Source of the DNA: Pycnopodia helianthoides | Lineage: Eukaryota > Echinodermata > Asteroidea > Forcipulatida > Asteriidae | Assembly (NCBI GenBank): GCA_032158295.1 | Contig: CM063258.1 | Span: 8,078,583-8,142,582 of the forward strand | Reading direction: 5' to 3' | Length of the DNA stretch: 64,000 nucleotides | Shown: positions 24,039 through 37,824 of the stretch, one piece after another | Numbering within the stretch: the first letter of the stretch is position 1 | Layout of the letters: each line of letters starts with the position of its first letter | Notes under the pieces: generated by a model | Seen by the model: the letters and a program-made list of their open reading frames with translations, nothing else | What the model was told of the DNA's origin: nothing | The model's database searches: none | Position numbers and translations under genes: made by a program

Positions 24039-27000
24039 GACATTACAGAAGTTGCCCAAACCATAACCGTCGAATGTAGCATCGAATGTTCAATCTTGGG
24101 TCGAGAAAAAGGGTGTGAAAGCAAAACAGAGGAAGACGTTGTCGCATGGAGGCGCTGTTCGATTTTTCTTGGTGTAACCTAATATGGCAATTACGGATTA
24201 TTTATTTAAACCGACTTGGCCATTAGTTACGGTAAGGTTGACTGTATTTAATTTGCTAAAATGTCCATATCAAATTTTTCTTAATTGGTATTAAAGGTGA
24301 TTTGGTTAATTTACACATATAAACATCGTTGTAACTTTTCTTAAAAGGTGCGTTGAGTAATGAGAAAGAGTGTAAGAATAACATTCTTTTCAAGTTTGAA
24401 AATAGTGGCATGCAGTGTTCATGTTTTGTGTGACCAACCATGCATGAAATAACAAACCTGTGAAAATTAGGGCCTAATCCGCTGTGTGAGTCAGGAGAAA
24501 TAATAGTGGAAAACCATGCACAATTTTCAGCATGTAAACACATTGTCCTTAATTTGGGTTGTAAAACCGAAATCAGCTGTCACGTTTTTTTTTTTTTTTT
24601 TTTTGTAGTGGGTTATCAGATACAGTGAGTTTTCTCGAATATTACTTCATATCAGAGGGAAATATTTCACAGAATTTTTTTTTTATTGTATGAACTTCAT
24701 AATCAATGATTTTTTTAAAAATAAATCCTTAACCAATCTTGATACCTTTAATCTTATGGTTATTCGCGATTCGTTTGTAGAAATGGCTTCAACAGAAAGG
24801 GTGCCAAAAAGGTGTCTTTTCGAACTGCAGGACCGTTTATATCTTTTTATATAGCTTATAATAATTATCTATAAATATTGATATGACAATTGACAGGTTT
24901 ACTGTGACATCATTTTATTTTTTAGAGGTCCTCAAAATATCAAAACATCCGGCCAGGTGCACGCACCTTGCAAACGTAATGCTTATTTTAGGCGAAATAA
25001 TATTTGCATTGAGTTATGAAATAATATTTTTTAAGCCTCATCCAAATATTTTCCCCGCCCAGTTTTGGTCGTATACGTTTTTGCAAAAATATGTACACAA
25101 GCTTAAAAGGCCATTACAAAACAATGCTAATACACGACACGCGTTGCTGACTAAGATACATTAGAACGCAACGTGGAGTGCACACCCACGCTACCGTCGT
25201 CCAAAATGACCTGTACCGTCACATACATGTGGGCCATACTCACTAAACTAACCACATGTACACACTAAAGTAACTTTACCGGCGCGACACCGTTAAAATG
25301 GTGTGTCCAATATTAGTATGCCAGCCAGAAATTGAATCTGAGCATTGCAATAGACTTGAATTTGAGTCACCTTTGACCTTGGGTACACCGTGTCTAACTC
25401 CTCCAGACCTGCACACTGTACAATATCTAGCAGACGCATCCGAATGTATTTGCTATTTTTCATAGGCATGGAAATCTGAAGTTCAGCTGAAACTTCCATG
25501 AAGTTTTTGCACCCCCCAAAAAGAAATAAAAGACAATTACAGGTGTTGTCGCCGCCTCGTTAATTACCCCCCAAAAATAAGGTAACAATGGACCGAACAT
25601 CTTCTCTACGACTCAAAAAGCCCTAATTCATTTCCTTGGAAATTGGGTTGAGAGAGTATATCGCCGTCTTCATTTCATGGTGAAAGCTTGAGTAATCTAC
25701 TCCTCCACCATCTCCTAAACAGACGGTTTTCCAGCATACCGAGCTTACTTTTCCCTCATCATTATCACCATGGTCTCCACTTGGATTTCTTCTTGAGGCA
25801 AAAACATGACACCTTACAGTTACTTCACTTCCTCCTTGACGGCACGCACAGAGGGTAATCATGATTCTGCCATGGCCCCGAGGAAGACCCTCAGGGTGTG
25901 CCCCCTTCCCCCAACCAACAACAAAAAAAGACCAAACCCTACACGCTGTCTTTTCGCGCATCGGTAACCCCTTGTCGCACGCCCCGTCCCGAGAGGGTGA
26001 ATGTCCATGTTTAAGGGAATGTTTTTCCCCTGGGTGACCGTATATATACAAGAAAAAAATGTCTTCGGAACTGCAGGCATCCTGCAGAGTGTGGAGCGAA
26101 GAAGATGGTCCGCACATGGTGACCGATAGTGACTGTCTGACTGTCGCCTAAGGTTGAATTCATCCTTTGATGGACGTAAATTTTTATAATTAAACTGTCA
26201 TGTTCTTTTTGTGAAAGTTTACTTATTTTTCTTCTGGATGCCTTTAAAAACCATCTTGAAATCACCGAGTTGGGTTTTTATATTGTTTGTTTAGACACGT
26301 TTGCCGTTTAAAGACTCCTTTACTTTTCAGGTGGGCTTAGCTGGAAGTTTTGTTTTTCTTATGAAAAATGCTCATAAGAAATGAACAACTTCAGTATCAT
26401 CAGGACACTACACAGTGATAACTAATGTTAAAACCTCTTGCAATTCTTATAGCAAAATCTCTCTAACAGAACAGTTGTATGCCCGATTTTGTTTAAACTG
26501 TTTGTTTTAATGTCAAAACGCATTGATTTTCTCAAGTTGATTTAACACTGTATGTAATGGATTAAGCATTAAGACATGCGAAGGTTGCGCCATCACGTCC
26601 ATGAGCCGAACCATTCCTTCTTCAAGAAGCAAGATGCTACCCATCTGGCCGTCAGATGATGTCCCAAGGATGCTCCTCGTGGCCCCCAACGGTGTGGGAA
26701 GACACCGTGTCCTTGGCCAGGACACGGCCTGTGTGTCGCAACACCGTCCCCCCTAATTGCACCTCAATTAACCCCCCATTATCTCGCTGGCTTCCTCCAA
26801 ATTGACAGATTGGTTGGTTGTTACCGCAGAGGTTGACGTGCCAGCGTGGTCTCTCTGCGTGAATTTATGTCCGTACGGCCCGCAGTGTTAGTCCGCATGG
26901 GACCCATGTCTGGTTCTGGTTTCCGCAGTGCGAGATACCATGTTTTTCCCCCCATTTTGCAAAAGTCCTTTATTGCGATAAATCATCAAGGAAAAAAGGC

Positions 27001-29659
27001 CACTCCATTGGGAGAGTTATTTATGCCTACCCCGTCTGGGTATGAGACTGCTTACGAATCAATTAAAACTTGTTGTTCCAACAGTTTTAGTTTTTTTTGT
27101 GGCGTTACTCCCCAATCATACATGGAATACCGTCTTATAGCGCAAGGGTGCCAATTGTGATTTCACCAGGGTCGGTGGCGTGAGCACCCGGTGGGCCGCT
27201 TCGTTGGCCCGTATGCCCCCATCGCCATGAACTCCACGAACAGGTCTTCCATTCCGCTGGATTAAATATCATGTTGTTTGTTTGAACATATTTAGACCTC
27301 CTTGAATTTGGCCATAACCCTAAATACGTTCCTTCAAAACCAACATTTCATCATAGATAGCATACTTTCCCATAAAAATCAGCCTTTATACTCAAATTAG
27401 ACGGTAAACTCTCATAAAAAAAATAATAAACTTATAAAATGAAATATTATTCAAACTGCTCTCTCGAAACCATGTTTTTTTTCTTCGACACAAAAGCTCA
27501 AAATTTATCAAAAAATAACTGTAACACCTTCTGAGATCTCAATCAATCTCTAACATGACATGCCGTTGTATTTTATCGATCCCAGGTGACCTAATTACTC
27601 CGAATTCTCGCTTCGAGGGACCACCTATGTACCTCACACCGTAAGTACCCATAAACCTTAACCCTTGCGCAAAAATACCACCACCAGGTCCACAGAAACT
27701 AAAGCAATTAATAACCTCAGCCCCTAAGACAACTCGCCAAGTTCAACACCAGTTCAATTGTGTAGAAACCTTTAAAGGGAGTTTACGTTCATCAAAATGC
27801 AGGGTAACCCAATAATCTGTTGCTTGACTAATGTATTTGCTGCGGTTCGGATTTATGTACATGTTAAATGAACGTTGCAGTTATCGAAAGGAGACTATTT
27901 TTTTCACCTATAGGCCTATAACGTTTTCAGAATGACAAAACAACTGCTCTCTAAGGAAAAAAAACTCCCTGGTCAGATTGACCCCGATTCCGGGCGCCAG
28001 AGGGCCTGATCCATTTCCGAGTCGGTTTGACCCCTGAGTCTGTGTCAAAGTGACCCGGAGTCAACCTCAAGATTTTAACATTTCACAATGACACAGATTC
28101 AGTGCAAAACTAACCCAGACATGTATCAGGCCCTATACGGGACCCGGGAAGTTTGTAAGGTGCGTGAATTTGTTTTCTGACTGACTATGTAGTAGATTTA
28201 CGTTTTTAAGTTCAGCGACATCGCCTCAAAAACTACAGGTCTCGCAATTCAAAGTTAGGTGGACGGCCATCAGACAAGCTAACCAAAAGGAGCTTTTTCT
28301 TTAACCCAGTTCAGAAATGAACTTTCCATGACAGTTCCACGCGGTAGACTCTCTGAATGTACAGGGGTCGTCACATTTCAGCACATTACAGGGTGGTAGA
28401 CAATAACTCACATCGCCAGGCCTCTAAAATTACGCCGTTTCTCCCCGGGAAAGTGTTCCGCGTTGGCAAAAGTTCACGTCAATTTCGCTCCCTTCTCGCG
28501 ACTTGCGAACATTTGAGACACCACCTGATATTAGAGAAACCGCTGCACCGTGAACGGGTTGCATATCACTTGGGAAATTCCATTTCAAGCCGAGTTGATA
28601 GATGACAAACAGCTCCTCAATTTCTCTTACAAAGTCACCGGATTTTCTTTGTAACACACATAAATAACAATAGTTCCATTTTAAAAGCTCACTGGTGGTA
28701 TAGTTTTTACCAGTACCAATCATGAGAACAAAATTATTTGCCCCCCCCCCAAAAAAAACTTTTCAAAGTCAGGGAAGTGTCTTTCTGAAGACCTTACAAC
28801 CTTTGCTTGTTTGTATTGCCGCGTTAGCCCAATTTGTACAAAAACCTCTGACACAAAATAAACAGTTCGTCGTCGTTATTTTTTTACTAAAGACGTGGCC
28901 ATCGAATTTGATGAATTTTTGACTTGCTCTGTAGAATATGTAACCTGTGACATCACTATTATTTACAAAAGAGCCACAGAGCCTGAACTTCTTGTATAGG
29001 TTCGATTTGTACCCATAGCTGAATAGATGGAAACATTGAATCGGATATTTCATGGAGACTGCACATCTCAAAACTTGTCCATTTTTTATTTTGTATAACT
29101 CTTGAATTTATGTGGAAATTATGTCAAATTGTCCATGTGACCAGTGTAGTAGTATCTTACCTGCCAGGAAATGCCATGCGGATGGACAAGGTCACTTTTG
29201 TGTATAGACGTATAGACAAAGGTTAATACATGGTCTGATGCTCTATGGCTGTATTGGGAAATTGGAGGATGGGAGTTGATTGACACTTCCAGAAAAACAA
29301 CAATGTAGACTTTCCCTTTTAAAATAGTAGGATTTTTCTACCGTATTCTTGGTGACTGAGACCAAATTTTCCTTTATGGAGTACAGTTTATTTTAAGAGC
29401 CTTTTTTTTTCTCTGAGCAACACATATTGTGTTGTTTTGCCTTTGTTAATTATGTTATCTCGGCTGTACCGTAACTTCGAGGATGGTGATGCTTGAAGGC
29501 CACATTGTGTGGCATTCCGGAACTTGTAAAACACGAGGGGGGAGTTTGTTGTTTGATGTTGGTCCTTGGTCTGAAAATGGTCTGAAGGAGAGAAACCCAC
29601 GGAGAGAAACTCTGCTTCTCGGCTTCCTAAATGGGGCCGGATAAACCAGGGGTGTTTTT
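24039..29659. other. No supported gene, few repeats
   Basis: 5.6 kb with only poly-T and short runs. A perfect 9-bp-stem hairpin (CCGTGTCCT/AGGACACGG) lies at 26,707-26,729 in a GC-richer stretch. 27,965-28,130 carries GTGACCCGGA-type motifs reminiscent of the 34.7-kb satellite. Confidence 0.5.
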
Positions 29660-30012
29660 TTTCTTGGACACTATTGGTAATTACTCAAAATAATTGTTAG
29701 CATAAAAACTTACTTGGTAATGAGCAATGGAGAGCTGTTGATAGTAAATACATTGTGAGAAACGGCTCCCTCTGAAGTAACGTAGTTTTTGAGAAAGAAG
29801 TAATTTCTCAGTAAAATATTGAATTGATTTTGAGACCTCACGCGGAAATCAAGCATCTGAAAGCACACAACTTCGTGTGACAAGGGTGTTTTTTCTTCCA
29901 TTATTATCTCGCAACTTCGACGACACAGGTTTGTTATTTTGTGCATATGTTGAGATACACCAAGTGAGAAGACTGGTCTTTGACAATTACCAAAGGTGCC
30001 CAGTGTCTTTAA
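29660..30012 (-). mobile_element. TTAA MITE family B, copy 4
   Basis: Reverse-orientation copy ending GTGTCTTTAA at 30012. Its other end (GGACACTATTGGTAATTAC) has lost a clean TTAA. Confidence 0.75.
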
Positions 30013-30222
30013 TGAAGCTCCTTATAGCTTAACGATTTTGCTGAAGCCGTTGCTGTTACCAGACACTTAACAATACAAGCCAAACAGTTCATGTAATGAT
30101 TGCATCGAGGATCAATACGATTTGAATGTACCGTATACTCACTGCTTACCGAGTACTCTGCACACATAACTTATTAATTGATTAATCAAATTATGGCAGC
30201 AAAACTTGGTCAAGAAAACAAA

Positions 30223-30241
30223 TGACGTCACCGTGACGTCA
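30223..30241. promoter_or_regulatory. Two full CRE sites 11 bp apart
   Basis: TGACGTCA occurs at 30223-30230 and again at 30234-30241, the two forming an inverted arrangement about one helical turn apart. This is the CREB/ATF full-site consensus. The downstream sequence resembles the repeat at 58,840-59,480, so the sites may be carried by a repeat. Confidence 0.35.
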
Positions 30242-31028
30242 TCAGGGATCGTCACATTAGGTTGAAGTTTAAAGTGTACAACAGTTCATATCTTCTGAAC
30301 TGCAAAGGATATATTCATGTACTTTGCGTCATGTTCAAGGACTATAACAAGCATGACAATTTGTTGTTATACTTGACCCTATTTGACATTTCCTTCTGGT
30401 TCAAACACCAATGTTGGGAGTTAGTGTATTATGGGTTCAACACTAAACATTTTGGATGTTTCTTTGTAATCCCTAATCGTAAAATTTTCCTTCCGTTCTC
30501 CGTCGAAATCCATTTTCACATAATTTGAGTTCAGTTGTTTTTTGTAATACGCTGCTCCCCCTTCTTTCTTGACGTTTCGATATTATGCCTCGACTGTCTT
30601 CAAGAGTTCAAAACAATCATAATAAATCTCTTTCTTTTCGACTGCCTCTCGTGACAAACAAAAAACCCCTATGAATTTCCCGTGAAAAACGTTAAAGCCA
30701 GTATTAATATCCGTTCTGATTCTGTGTCCATGTATCAATTCCCATGGTAGCAAAAGAACTGGGTTACAATCAATTTTAATCGACTTAACTTGTCGTGCGC
30801 GTTCTAATTTAGGGGACAGGCTGGTAATGTACCGTTTACGGCATGCACTCGTGCTGCAGTGACTTGTGGCAATGTTAACGTACATGCAAAAGCAGTTATA
30901 GGCCCAACGCTTAATTGTACTATTGGTCATATAGAGTGCAATGCACATGCATTATTGTTTTTCTATTAATTTGGCAAGCTGGCAAGCACAAACATGTGTG
31001 TAAGCTCAAAAATGTCTTTAGCGGAAAC

Positions 31029-31133
31029 TGGTTATCAGCTATGAATCTATGTGAGTTACCTTGTTGTGACTGGTGTCTTAGCAGATAATTCGGTTGAGAA
31101 ATGGTATTCTGCTTAACAGCTTAATGAGAATAG
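31029..31133 (-). mobile_element. Degenerate family D remnant
   Basis: Only the inner blocks (GTGACTGGTGTC, TTCTGCTTAACAG) remain recognisable. Confidence 0.4.
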
Positions 31134-31614
31134 GCCGGAACAAACTTTTAATTATTTGTAACTTGGAATATTGAGTTTTTTGTAGGCCTATTCCTCTTTT
31201 TTCCATTAAACTCCCCATTTTGAACCCACCTGTAAAAATGCCACTATGGTCCCGTTTTGTGACACCAACGAAAAAAAATGCTTAATATGTTTTTGTCCGT
31301 GATTACGATCATATTAATTACGTGCTAATTTCGGTTGTGACAATCGAAATACTACATCTATTTTATTTGTTTGGTCTTCAAATGCTGGTAAACTTTGTCA
31401 TTATCTGAAACATGCGTGTTGTTTTTATAGAGGATTAGGGCATCGTACTTTATATTAACTGAGATTTCAGGTCGAAAGTTTCCTCGATAATTAGCAATTC
31501 TGTACTACGTCTTCAACGTGGCGAAATAGTGCACGAGCAGTCAGATAAAGAATATGATAAATGCAGTGTTTTTGAATGCAGTAAATCGTTCTGCCCCTGG
31601 GTCATATGTGTTGC

Positions 31615-31811
31615 AGCTTGTTGTGCAGGGGTAGTCACGATGCTGGGGCTACAGAGAGCTCAATCCAGCTGAATGTCCGTGTGGATGGACTATAAAACAG
31701 TGCAGTAATGTGTCCTCCAATATCAGGCTGGTCACGAACTGAACCCTGGCTCTAATGGTTCCAATGAGGATATACCCACAGCGGGCAAAAGAAGAAGAAG
31801 AAGAAGAAGAT
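31615..31811 (+). mobile_element. Possible retroposon 3' end with AAG tail
   Basis: A ~175-bp body (GCTACAGAGAGCTCAATCCA ... CCCACAGCGGGCAAAA) runs directly into (GAA)n. That is how some non-LTR elements and SINEs end. Single copy in this window. Confidence 0.35.
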
Positions 31812-33919
31812 AACAGCAATTCGTGACGAGCATGTGCCTCATTAATCTAGCCCTGTTGTCGTGAACGGACACGATTTTTTTTTTTTTCCCTAAATCGATC
31901 CATGAAAGGAATAGCGGTACAGCTTACAACAAAATCTCGTTTGAGAAGGCGTAAGGTGCGTGGTATCTACACACGTACCACTAAATGAAGCACGTTTTGG
32001 ACACTGCGTCTTTTTGGTATAGATGTTAACAGTAGACAGTGCAATTTGGTCATGTCGATGGGGGAAGCCTGGAGCGGTATTTTCACGTTACATTGCCCTC
32101 CTTCACAGAGCCAGTCTGAGGTTTGAGGGAGAATTAGGCCGGTATCTTTCTTTGTGATGAGAATGAGCACAAATAGCGTATATTTGTGTACACAAGGAGC
32201 ATGATAAAGATGACTGCTGCAGCAAAGTGTCTACTTTGTCGGCAACATTTTTAAATTATGCTTCACAATAACTTTGAACTCTGCTATTTGACGAACGTAG
32301 TTTAATATCTTATAATATAGGGAAAAGTAGAATGCCTATAAATATGCAATTTGCAATCTGTTTTTTTAAATTTAATATTATTAGATTTAGATAAAAGCAT
32401 CATCAGCCTCATATGGACAACGTATTGAAAAATGTTTTTTTTAATATTTATTATGACGCTACATTGTATGCCTTGCTTTCAGGCGTAAGCGATTACCAGC
32501 ATTACACAAAGTTGTGTTCCTAATGCACTCAATCGGCAATGTTGTTGTTGATTATACAATTACTTAAATTAATAAATAAATAAATAAGATTTGATGCTTA
32601 CATTCCTTCGTGAAGCACTCCTAATGTATTCTTCATCATAAATGCCACTTCTTTGAAAACCACCCAAAGTGTCTCTCGGTGCAGAAGCAGAGTTGATATG
32701 GAAACTCAACGTCGGTCTTGGGTCAGGGATCACCACACTCTTGTCGCACGTACCGGTATACCTTTAGGGCTAGCTGTCCGTCCAGCACTGTCTTGTCGGT
32801 CCGAAGGCTACCGTTCAAATCGTCTCGCAGTCCCGCTGGCCCGTTCCCCTTATGGCACGCCTCAACTGCACTGTGTCAGAGTTCGATCTGTTGGGTGGAT
32901 GTCACATCATACTTTTTTTTATAGCTGCGAAGCCGGTGGACTAGGGCAAGATAATCCCTCGTTTAAGCAAAACACCAGTTTACGGACCCACAAAGTTTTG
33001 GCACACTCCCACTTTAGGCAAGTGTCCATATAGTTTATTAAAGGGAATGTAACATAATAACTTCGGGCGAGTTAGCATCTGAGGACGAAGGTGGTTGGTA
33101 ACTTTATTCGGCCGGATGGGATCTACATCAATCGGGAGTGATTCGTCAATTTTGCTGTTTACTCGAAAATTGTATGCGAATTCTACAGCGAAAGGGTTGT
33201 CATTTTGAGTTCATTGAAACGTAGTTTTTTGTTTGAAACATTTGGATAGCAAGCGTGCATTGGATAACAATGAGCATGCTGTTCTCTACATGTTATCATC
33301 AAGATTCACTATTATTGACAAACTTTAACATCGAAATTATTTTCTATAAGTCGGATATTTTTTGTATGTCAACACTTAACTTATACCCATTTAACCTTAA
33401 ATAATTGTAAGAAAAATTCCAGCCCGCTTTCATCCACACTTTACACCGCCACCTTTAAATCGGGACTCCATCAAACACACCGGCTTTAAGTTCAACAAAC
33501 AACCTAATTTGTATTTCTGTAAAATTAAAGCGTCATTACAATGTTACATGGCTAGATATAACTGACCCCCAAAAACTCTACACGCTATTGTGTTGGGATA
33601 AAATCTTAATCAACGTGTATGTTCAAGGATTACTTCGTGATGTTACGGGGTTGTGATCTCTTGTTTGGCCGAGTTCATTGCGGCTGAGCCGACGGGAGTG
33701 TCTATGACTCTCTAAGCTACGGGGAACACGTAGCGTTGCTAAGCGCGCAGGGTCCTTGTGGTATAACGGGGTTGAAATTCGTTACTTTAATCCACTCAAG
33801 TTCAAGCCTGCCGTATAATTTTTATCGAACCCGACGACTGTTCCACGTTTACGTAAATCAAGGATCACAATTTCGGTACGCAAAACTGGGAAAAGAAAAC
33901 ATAATTAGGCCTAACTAAT

Positions 33920-33959
33920 CATTCATTCATTCATTCATTCATTCATTCATTTATTTATT
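33920..33959. repeat. ATTC microsatellite
   Basis: About eight ATTC units followed by ATTT. Confidence 0.9.
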
Positions 33960-34658
33960 GGTCACATTGGTTTAAAAACAACATGGAATTCTTTGTCCCG
34001 CAGTGTGCAAAAACATTACAATACTTGTACATTTACATTCAAAACTTAAACATCCAGAAGATTTAAACATGCACTGATAGAAAATCGGTAATAATTTTTG
34101 CATAAGGTGATGTATGACTGTGAATCTTGTAAAACAATTCATAACTTTCCAAAGTTAAAAGTTAGAAGTGGATCTTTGGTCACTTTCAGCCTATTTCTAC
34201 CGTCATGGTTTCAGTATAAATGATAAAGAACTTGTTTTAACATTATGAAATGCAATTTGCCTCTGGATTAAGAATAGCCGACGACTCTTGCTGGCGTTTC
34301 TTAAACACGATCTACGCGCTCGTTCTGTCTCAGAGATCAAAGGCAGCGCCGACGGGACCCACACCTTTAGCCCTGGAACCATGCAGGTCAAAAATAACCC
34401 CCTGCTCTTGAAAATTTACCCCGAAAAATAATACCACAGCAAACAAAAGGACAATAAAAGCTTTGTTGTCCCAAATTTCATAGAAACGTGTAAATTATAT
34501 ATAGCGGCACTAGGCGTTGATATTAGTTTGTTGATCAAATTACTGTGTCGACTCTTGTTGTTGTCATTGATTGATTTAAGTGAAATGAAGGATGCATGGA
34601 ATGTGTTGGGCATTCTAGTGAGGAAAAACGGGGACTGTACAACCCTGGAAACTTCCGG

Positions 34659-35600
34659 GTCAGAATTGACCCAAATCTCGGTCTCGTGGGGCCGCCTTAT
34701 GCCCATTTCTGGGTCAGTGTGACCCGGAAACTGTGTCATTCTAATGACCCAGAAATTGGTCAAACTGGCGCAGAATCCTACATCATGTTCTGTTGCTGTT
34801 GTTGTTGTTGTTGTTGATGTTGGCTGTTGATTGTTGGCTTATGGATGTGGTCAGAATTGACCCAAATCTGGGTCTCGTGTGGCCGCCTTATGCCCACTTC
34901 TGGGTCAGTGTGACCTGGAAACTGTGTCATTCTAATGACCCAGAAGTTGGTCAAACTGACGCAGAATCCTTCAGCATGTTGCTGTTGCTGTTGTTGTTGT
35001 TGTTGATGTTGGCTGTTGACTGTTGGCTTATGGATGTGGTCAGAACTGACCCAAATCTGGGTCTCGTGGGGCCGCCTTATGCCCATTTCTGGGTCAGTGT
35101 GACCCGGAAACTGTGTCATTCTAATGACCCAGAAATTGGTCAAACTGACGCAGAATCCTACAGCATGTTGCTGTTGTTGTTGTTGTTGTTGTTGTTGTGA
35201 TGTTGGCTGTTGACTGTTGGCTTATGGATGTGGTCAGAATTGACCCAAATCTGGGTCTCGTGGGGCCGCCTTATGCCCATTTCTGGGTCAGTGTGACCCG
35301 GAAACTGTGTCATTCTAATGACCCAGAAATTGGTCAAACTGACGCAGAATCCTACAGCATGTTGCTGTTGCTGTTGTTGTTGTTGATGTTGGCTGTTGAT
35401 GTTGGCTTATGGATGTGGTCAGAATGACCCAAATCTGGGTCTCGTGGGCCGCCTTATGCCCATTTCTGGGTCAGTGTGACCGGAAACTGTGTATTCTAAT
35501 GACCCAGAAATTGGTCAAACTGACGCAGAATCCTACAGCATGTTGCTGTTGCTGTTGTTGTTATTGTTGATGTTGGCTGTTGATTGTTGGCTTATGGATG
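34659..35600. repeat. Five-unit ~190-bp satellite with TGT tracts
   Basis: Units start at 34659, 34850, 35039, 35233 and 35418. Each has GACCCAAATCTGGGTC, a second self-complementary part (TCTGGGTCA ... TGACCCAGA), then a TGCTGTTGTTG tract of variable length and TTGGCTTATGGATG. Long open frames on both strands result from the periodicity and are not genes. Confidence 0.9.
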
Positions 35601-35706
35601 GTTATTTTTTACAATCGTAAGGGCTAGCTCATTTGCAAAAAAGTAAGGAATTGAAGGAATTGAACTGAACAGAGATTGACCAAATAGGGAGACTTCCAAA
35701 ATATAG

Positions 35707-35800
35707 GGATACATAGTTAGCTCAGTTGGTGGAGCACCGTCAAGTTAATCGGTGGTCGCAGGTCCAAGTTCTGCTCTAATCAATTCTCTTCGTTCAACCA
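35707..35800 (+). mobile_element. tRNA-like SINE head, relative of the one at 48,783
   Basis: TAGCTCAGTTGGTGGAGCAC and GCAGGTCCAAGTTCTGC match D and T arms of the same family, followed by a similar TTCGTTCAACC extension. Confidence 0.5.
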
Positions 35801-36170
35801 AATTTTTTTCGAAATTCCTCGGGAGTTTAGGTATAGTACTCGTAGACTGGACTTTTGCTTAGGTTTTATAATGTTTTTGAAATTACTACAATAGTGATGA
35901 TAGTAGTAATACATGCATAGTCCAAATGATTGTTGGTAGATTTTTAGTAAAGCAGCAAATTGTGCGCTTATACATTATTATAAATTTTTTCATTTATTGT
36001 TCTGATGATTTTTCACCTCGTCCAGAGCACTGTTCTTTTCATGCGACCACCTCACAAAGTACAGGTGCCGAAAGACCAACTAGAGTTCAGATAAGCAACT
36101 TAGTTCCAATACTAATTGCCTCGACATGGACAGACGTTTATAAAATGCGTCAAAAATAATAATTAATGTG

Positions 36171-36563
36171 TTAAAGGCACAGTGCACATTTGGTAATGAC
36201 TCTGAAAATGAATTGCAATAAAAACTTACTTGGTAAGAAGTACAGCAGCCTTGGGTAGTATAATGAATTTTGAGAAACTTTTAACTTTGAAGTACTACGG
36301 TTATGGAAAATATATCACTTTTTATTCCCCAAAATTCGAATATGTGAGAAGCGTCAGAAACGCTTCTCAGACTGTGTATTCCTATGGGGAATATTCTTCC
36401 TGCGTGGAAATATTCGCTCCGGTTTTTCGGTGATATCTCAAAAACGCGACCACCTTTTGAAGTGAAATTTTCACAGGTTAGTTTTATTGTATGTACCTAC
36501 TTTTATATAGGATTAACACAATCAGTATAGGCTCCAATTACCAAACGTGTACGATGCCTTTAA
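36171..36563 (+). mobile_element. TTAA MITE family C, copy 3
   Basis: 393 bp, starts TTAAAGGCACAGTGCAC and ends GATGCCTTTAA; interior GAAGCGTCAGAAACGCTTC hairpin. Confidence 0.75.
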
Positions 36564-37507
36564 CAGATTTCTGATCGCTTCTTTCAAATCGTAACAATAC
36601 AAATTAAAACATATTTTTGTAAAATATAGTTGAAGTCTCGACCTGTATAGTGAACCTCGGTTCAGAATACACAATGTGGGCATGGTTGTTGATTTTGTTT
36701 TGACAACGAGGTGAAAGCTGCCAGAGTTCTAGTTTAAGTTGAAACAAAATACGCAGATAAAATTAAGCGTTATTCCCTCATCTCTGCAAGCAGACGTGAT
36801 TTATTTTAGGTCTTTATACTGAATCACCATTCAAAATATAAGGTTAATTTCACTGTTATATAGGCTATATACCAATGTATTTAACCATTTTGCTGTGTGA
36901 TAGTTTTTCCTTTGTTCGTGAATTTATTTATTTATTTATTTAGTGTGTCTCCATGGAGTGATAAAAAAAACGGACTTAGTGGTATAACGTGTGACACTTA
37001 CAAGTAGTTGAAACTAGTTTGTGCAGGATTACAGTATGTGATTACGTTGGTCAGTGTGTTAGTGGTGACCGTCTGCATCATATTCCAATACCTTGGGGTA
37101 GACCCCGTGGCCGGAGGATAAAGTATTGTCCCCTGGTGGACCACTCATGCCAGTTGTGTTGATTTTGGCGCACGAAGCCATATGGCATGGCATTTCCAAG
37201 CTGGTACATTTTTATAGTAAACATCGATAGGGCTGGAATTACTCCTGTTATCATGGATAAATATTGTCTGTAAAATACGGATTAACTTGTTCCAATGTTT
37301 GAAGATATTCTTAGTCATGTGGGTTATGGAAAAACAAAAGTGGTATCATTAATGATCAATGAAAACTTACGATGAAAGCGAACCGGGGATTAAACAAGAA
37401 TTGTGATTGAAGTATCTTCTGGAAATATTGAGATTTTCTCGATGTAGGAAACAAATAATACGTCAATATAAAAAGTACCTTTTCCAGTACCGGCTCTGTG
37501 AACAGCT

Positions 37508-37824
37508 CGGCCCAGTTTTATAGAGCTGCTTAAGCAGAAAATATCGCTTAACAATTTCCTGCTCCGCTGAAATGAGCAGAACACCAATCAAAAAATGATA
37601 CAGGTGAAGTGATTTTTTGGCTGGTAATATTCTGGTAAGCATCATTTTGTTGTGCTTAGATTATTTTTTTTACATAGAGCTGCTTAAGCACAATAAGCAC
37701 ACAAAGTAGCTAAGCACAACAAAATTATGCTTACCAAAAATAAGGTTACCAGCCAAACTACCATGTCACAAGTACAATTTGTGACTGGTATCCTGCTCAT
37801 TTCTGCTTAGCAGACAATTGTTAA
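37508..37824. mobile_element. Two family D repeats head-to-tail inverted
   Basis: 37,508-37,680 and 37,681-37,824 are family D sequences in opposite orientation, sharing the AGAGCTGCTTAAGCA segment. The second is interrupted by the family C insertion at 37,821. Confidence 0.65.

Larger units (their letters stand above)
30420..34658. other. No supported gene
   Basis: Contains the retroposon-like end at 31,615, the ATTC microsatellite and a GC-richer island at 32,690-32,900. Open frames lack recognisable domains. Confidence 0.55.

Noticed and set aside
25623..26117. 164-codon minus-strand frame
   Set aside because: No family resemblance, no supporting splice structure and no neighbour gene.
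26707..26729. Hairpin as a bacterial-type terminator
   Set aside because: The DNA is eukaryotic and no T-run follows.
30583..30948. 121-codon minus-strand frame as a gene fragment
   Set aside because: Its N- or C-terminal parts overlap the retroelement-type GAAAC/CTGAAGAC motif and the rest resembles nothing known.
32653..33033. 126-codon plus-strand frame in a GC-richer island
   Set aside because: Arg/Ser-rich chance frame without a known domain; a second frame is also open.
34778..35427. Repetitive frames with Gln or Leu runs on both strands
   Set aside because: Produced by the 190-bp satellite and its TGT tracts; units differ by lengths that are not multiples of three.
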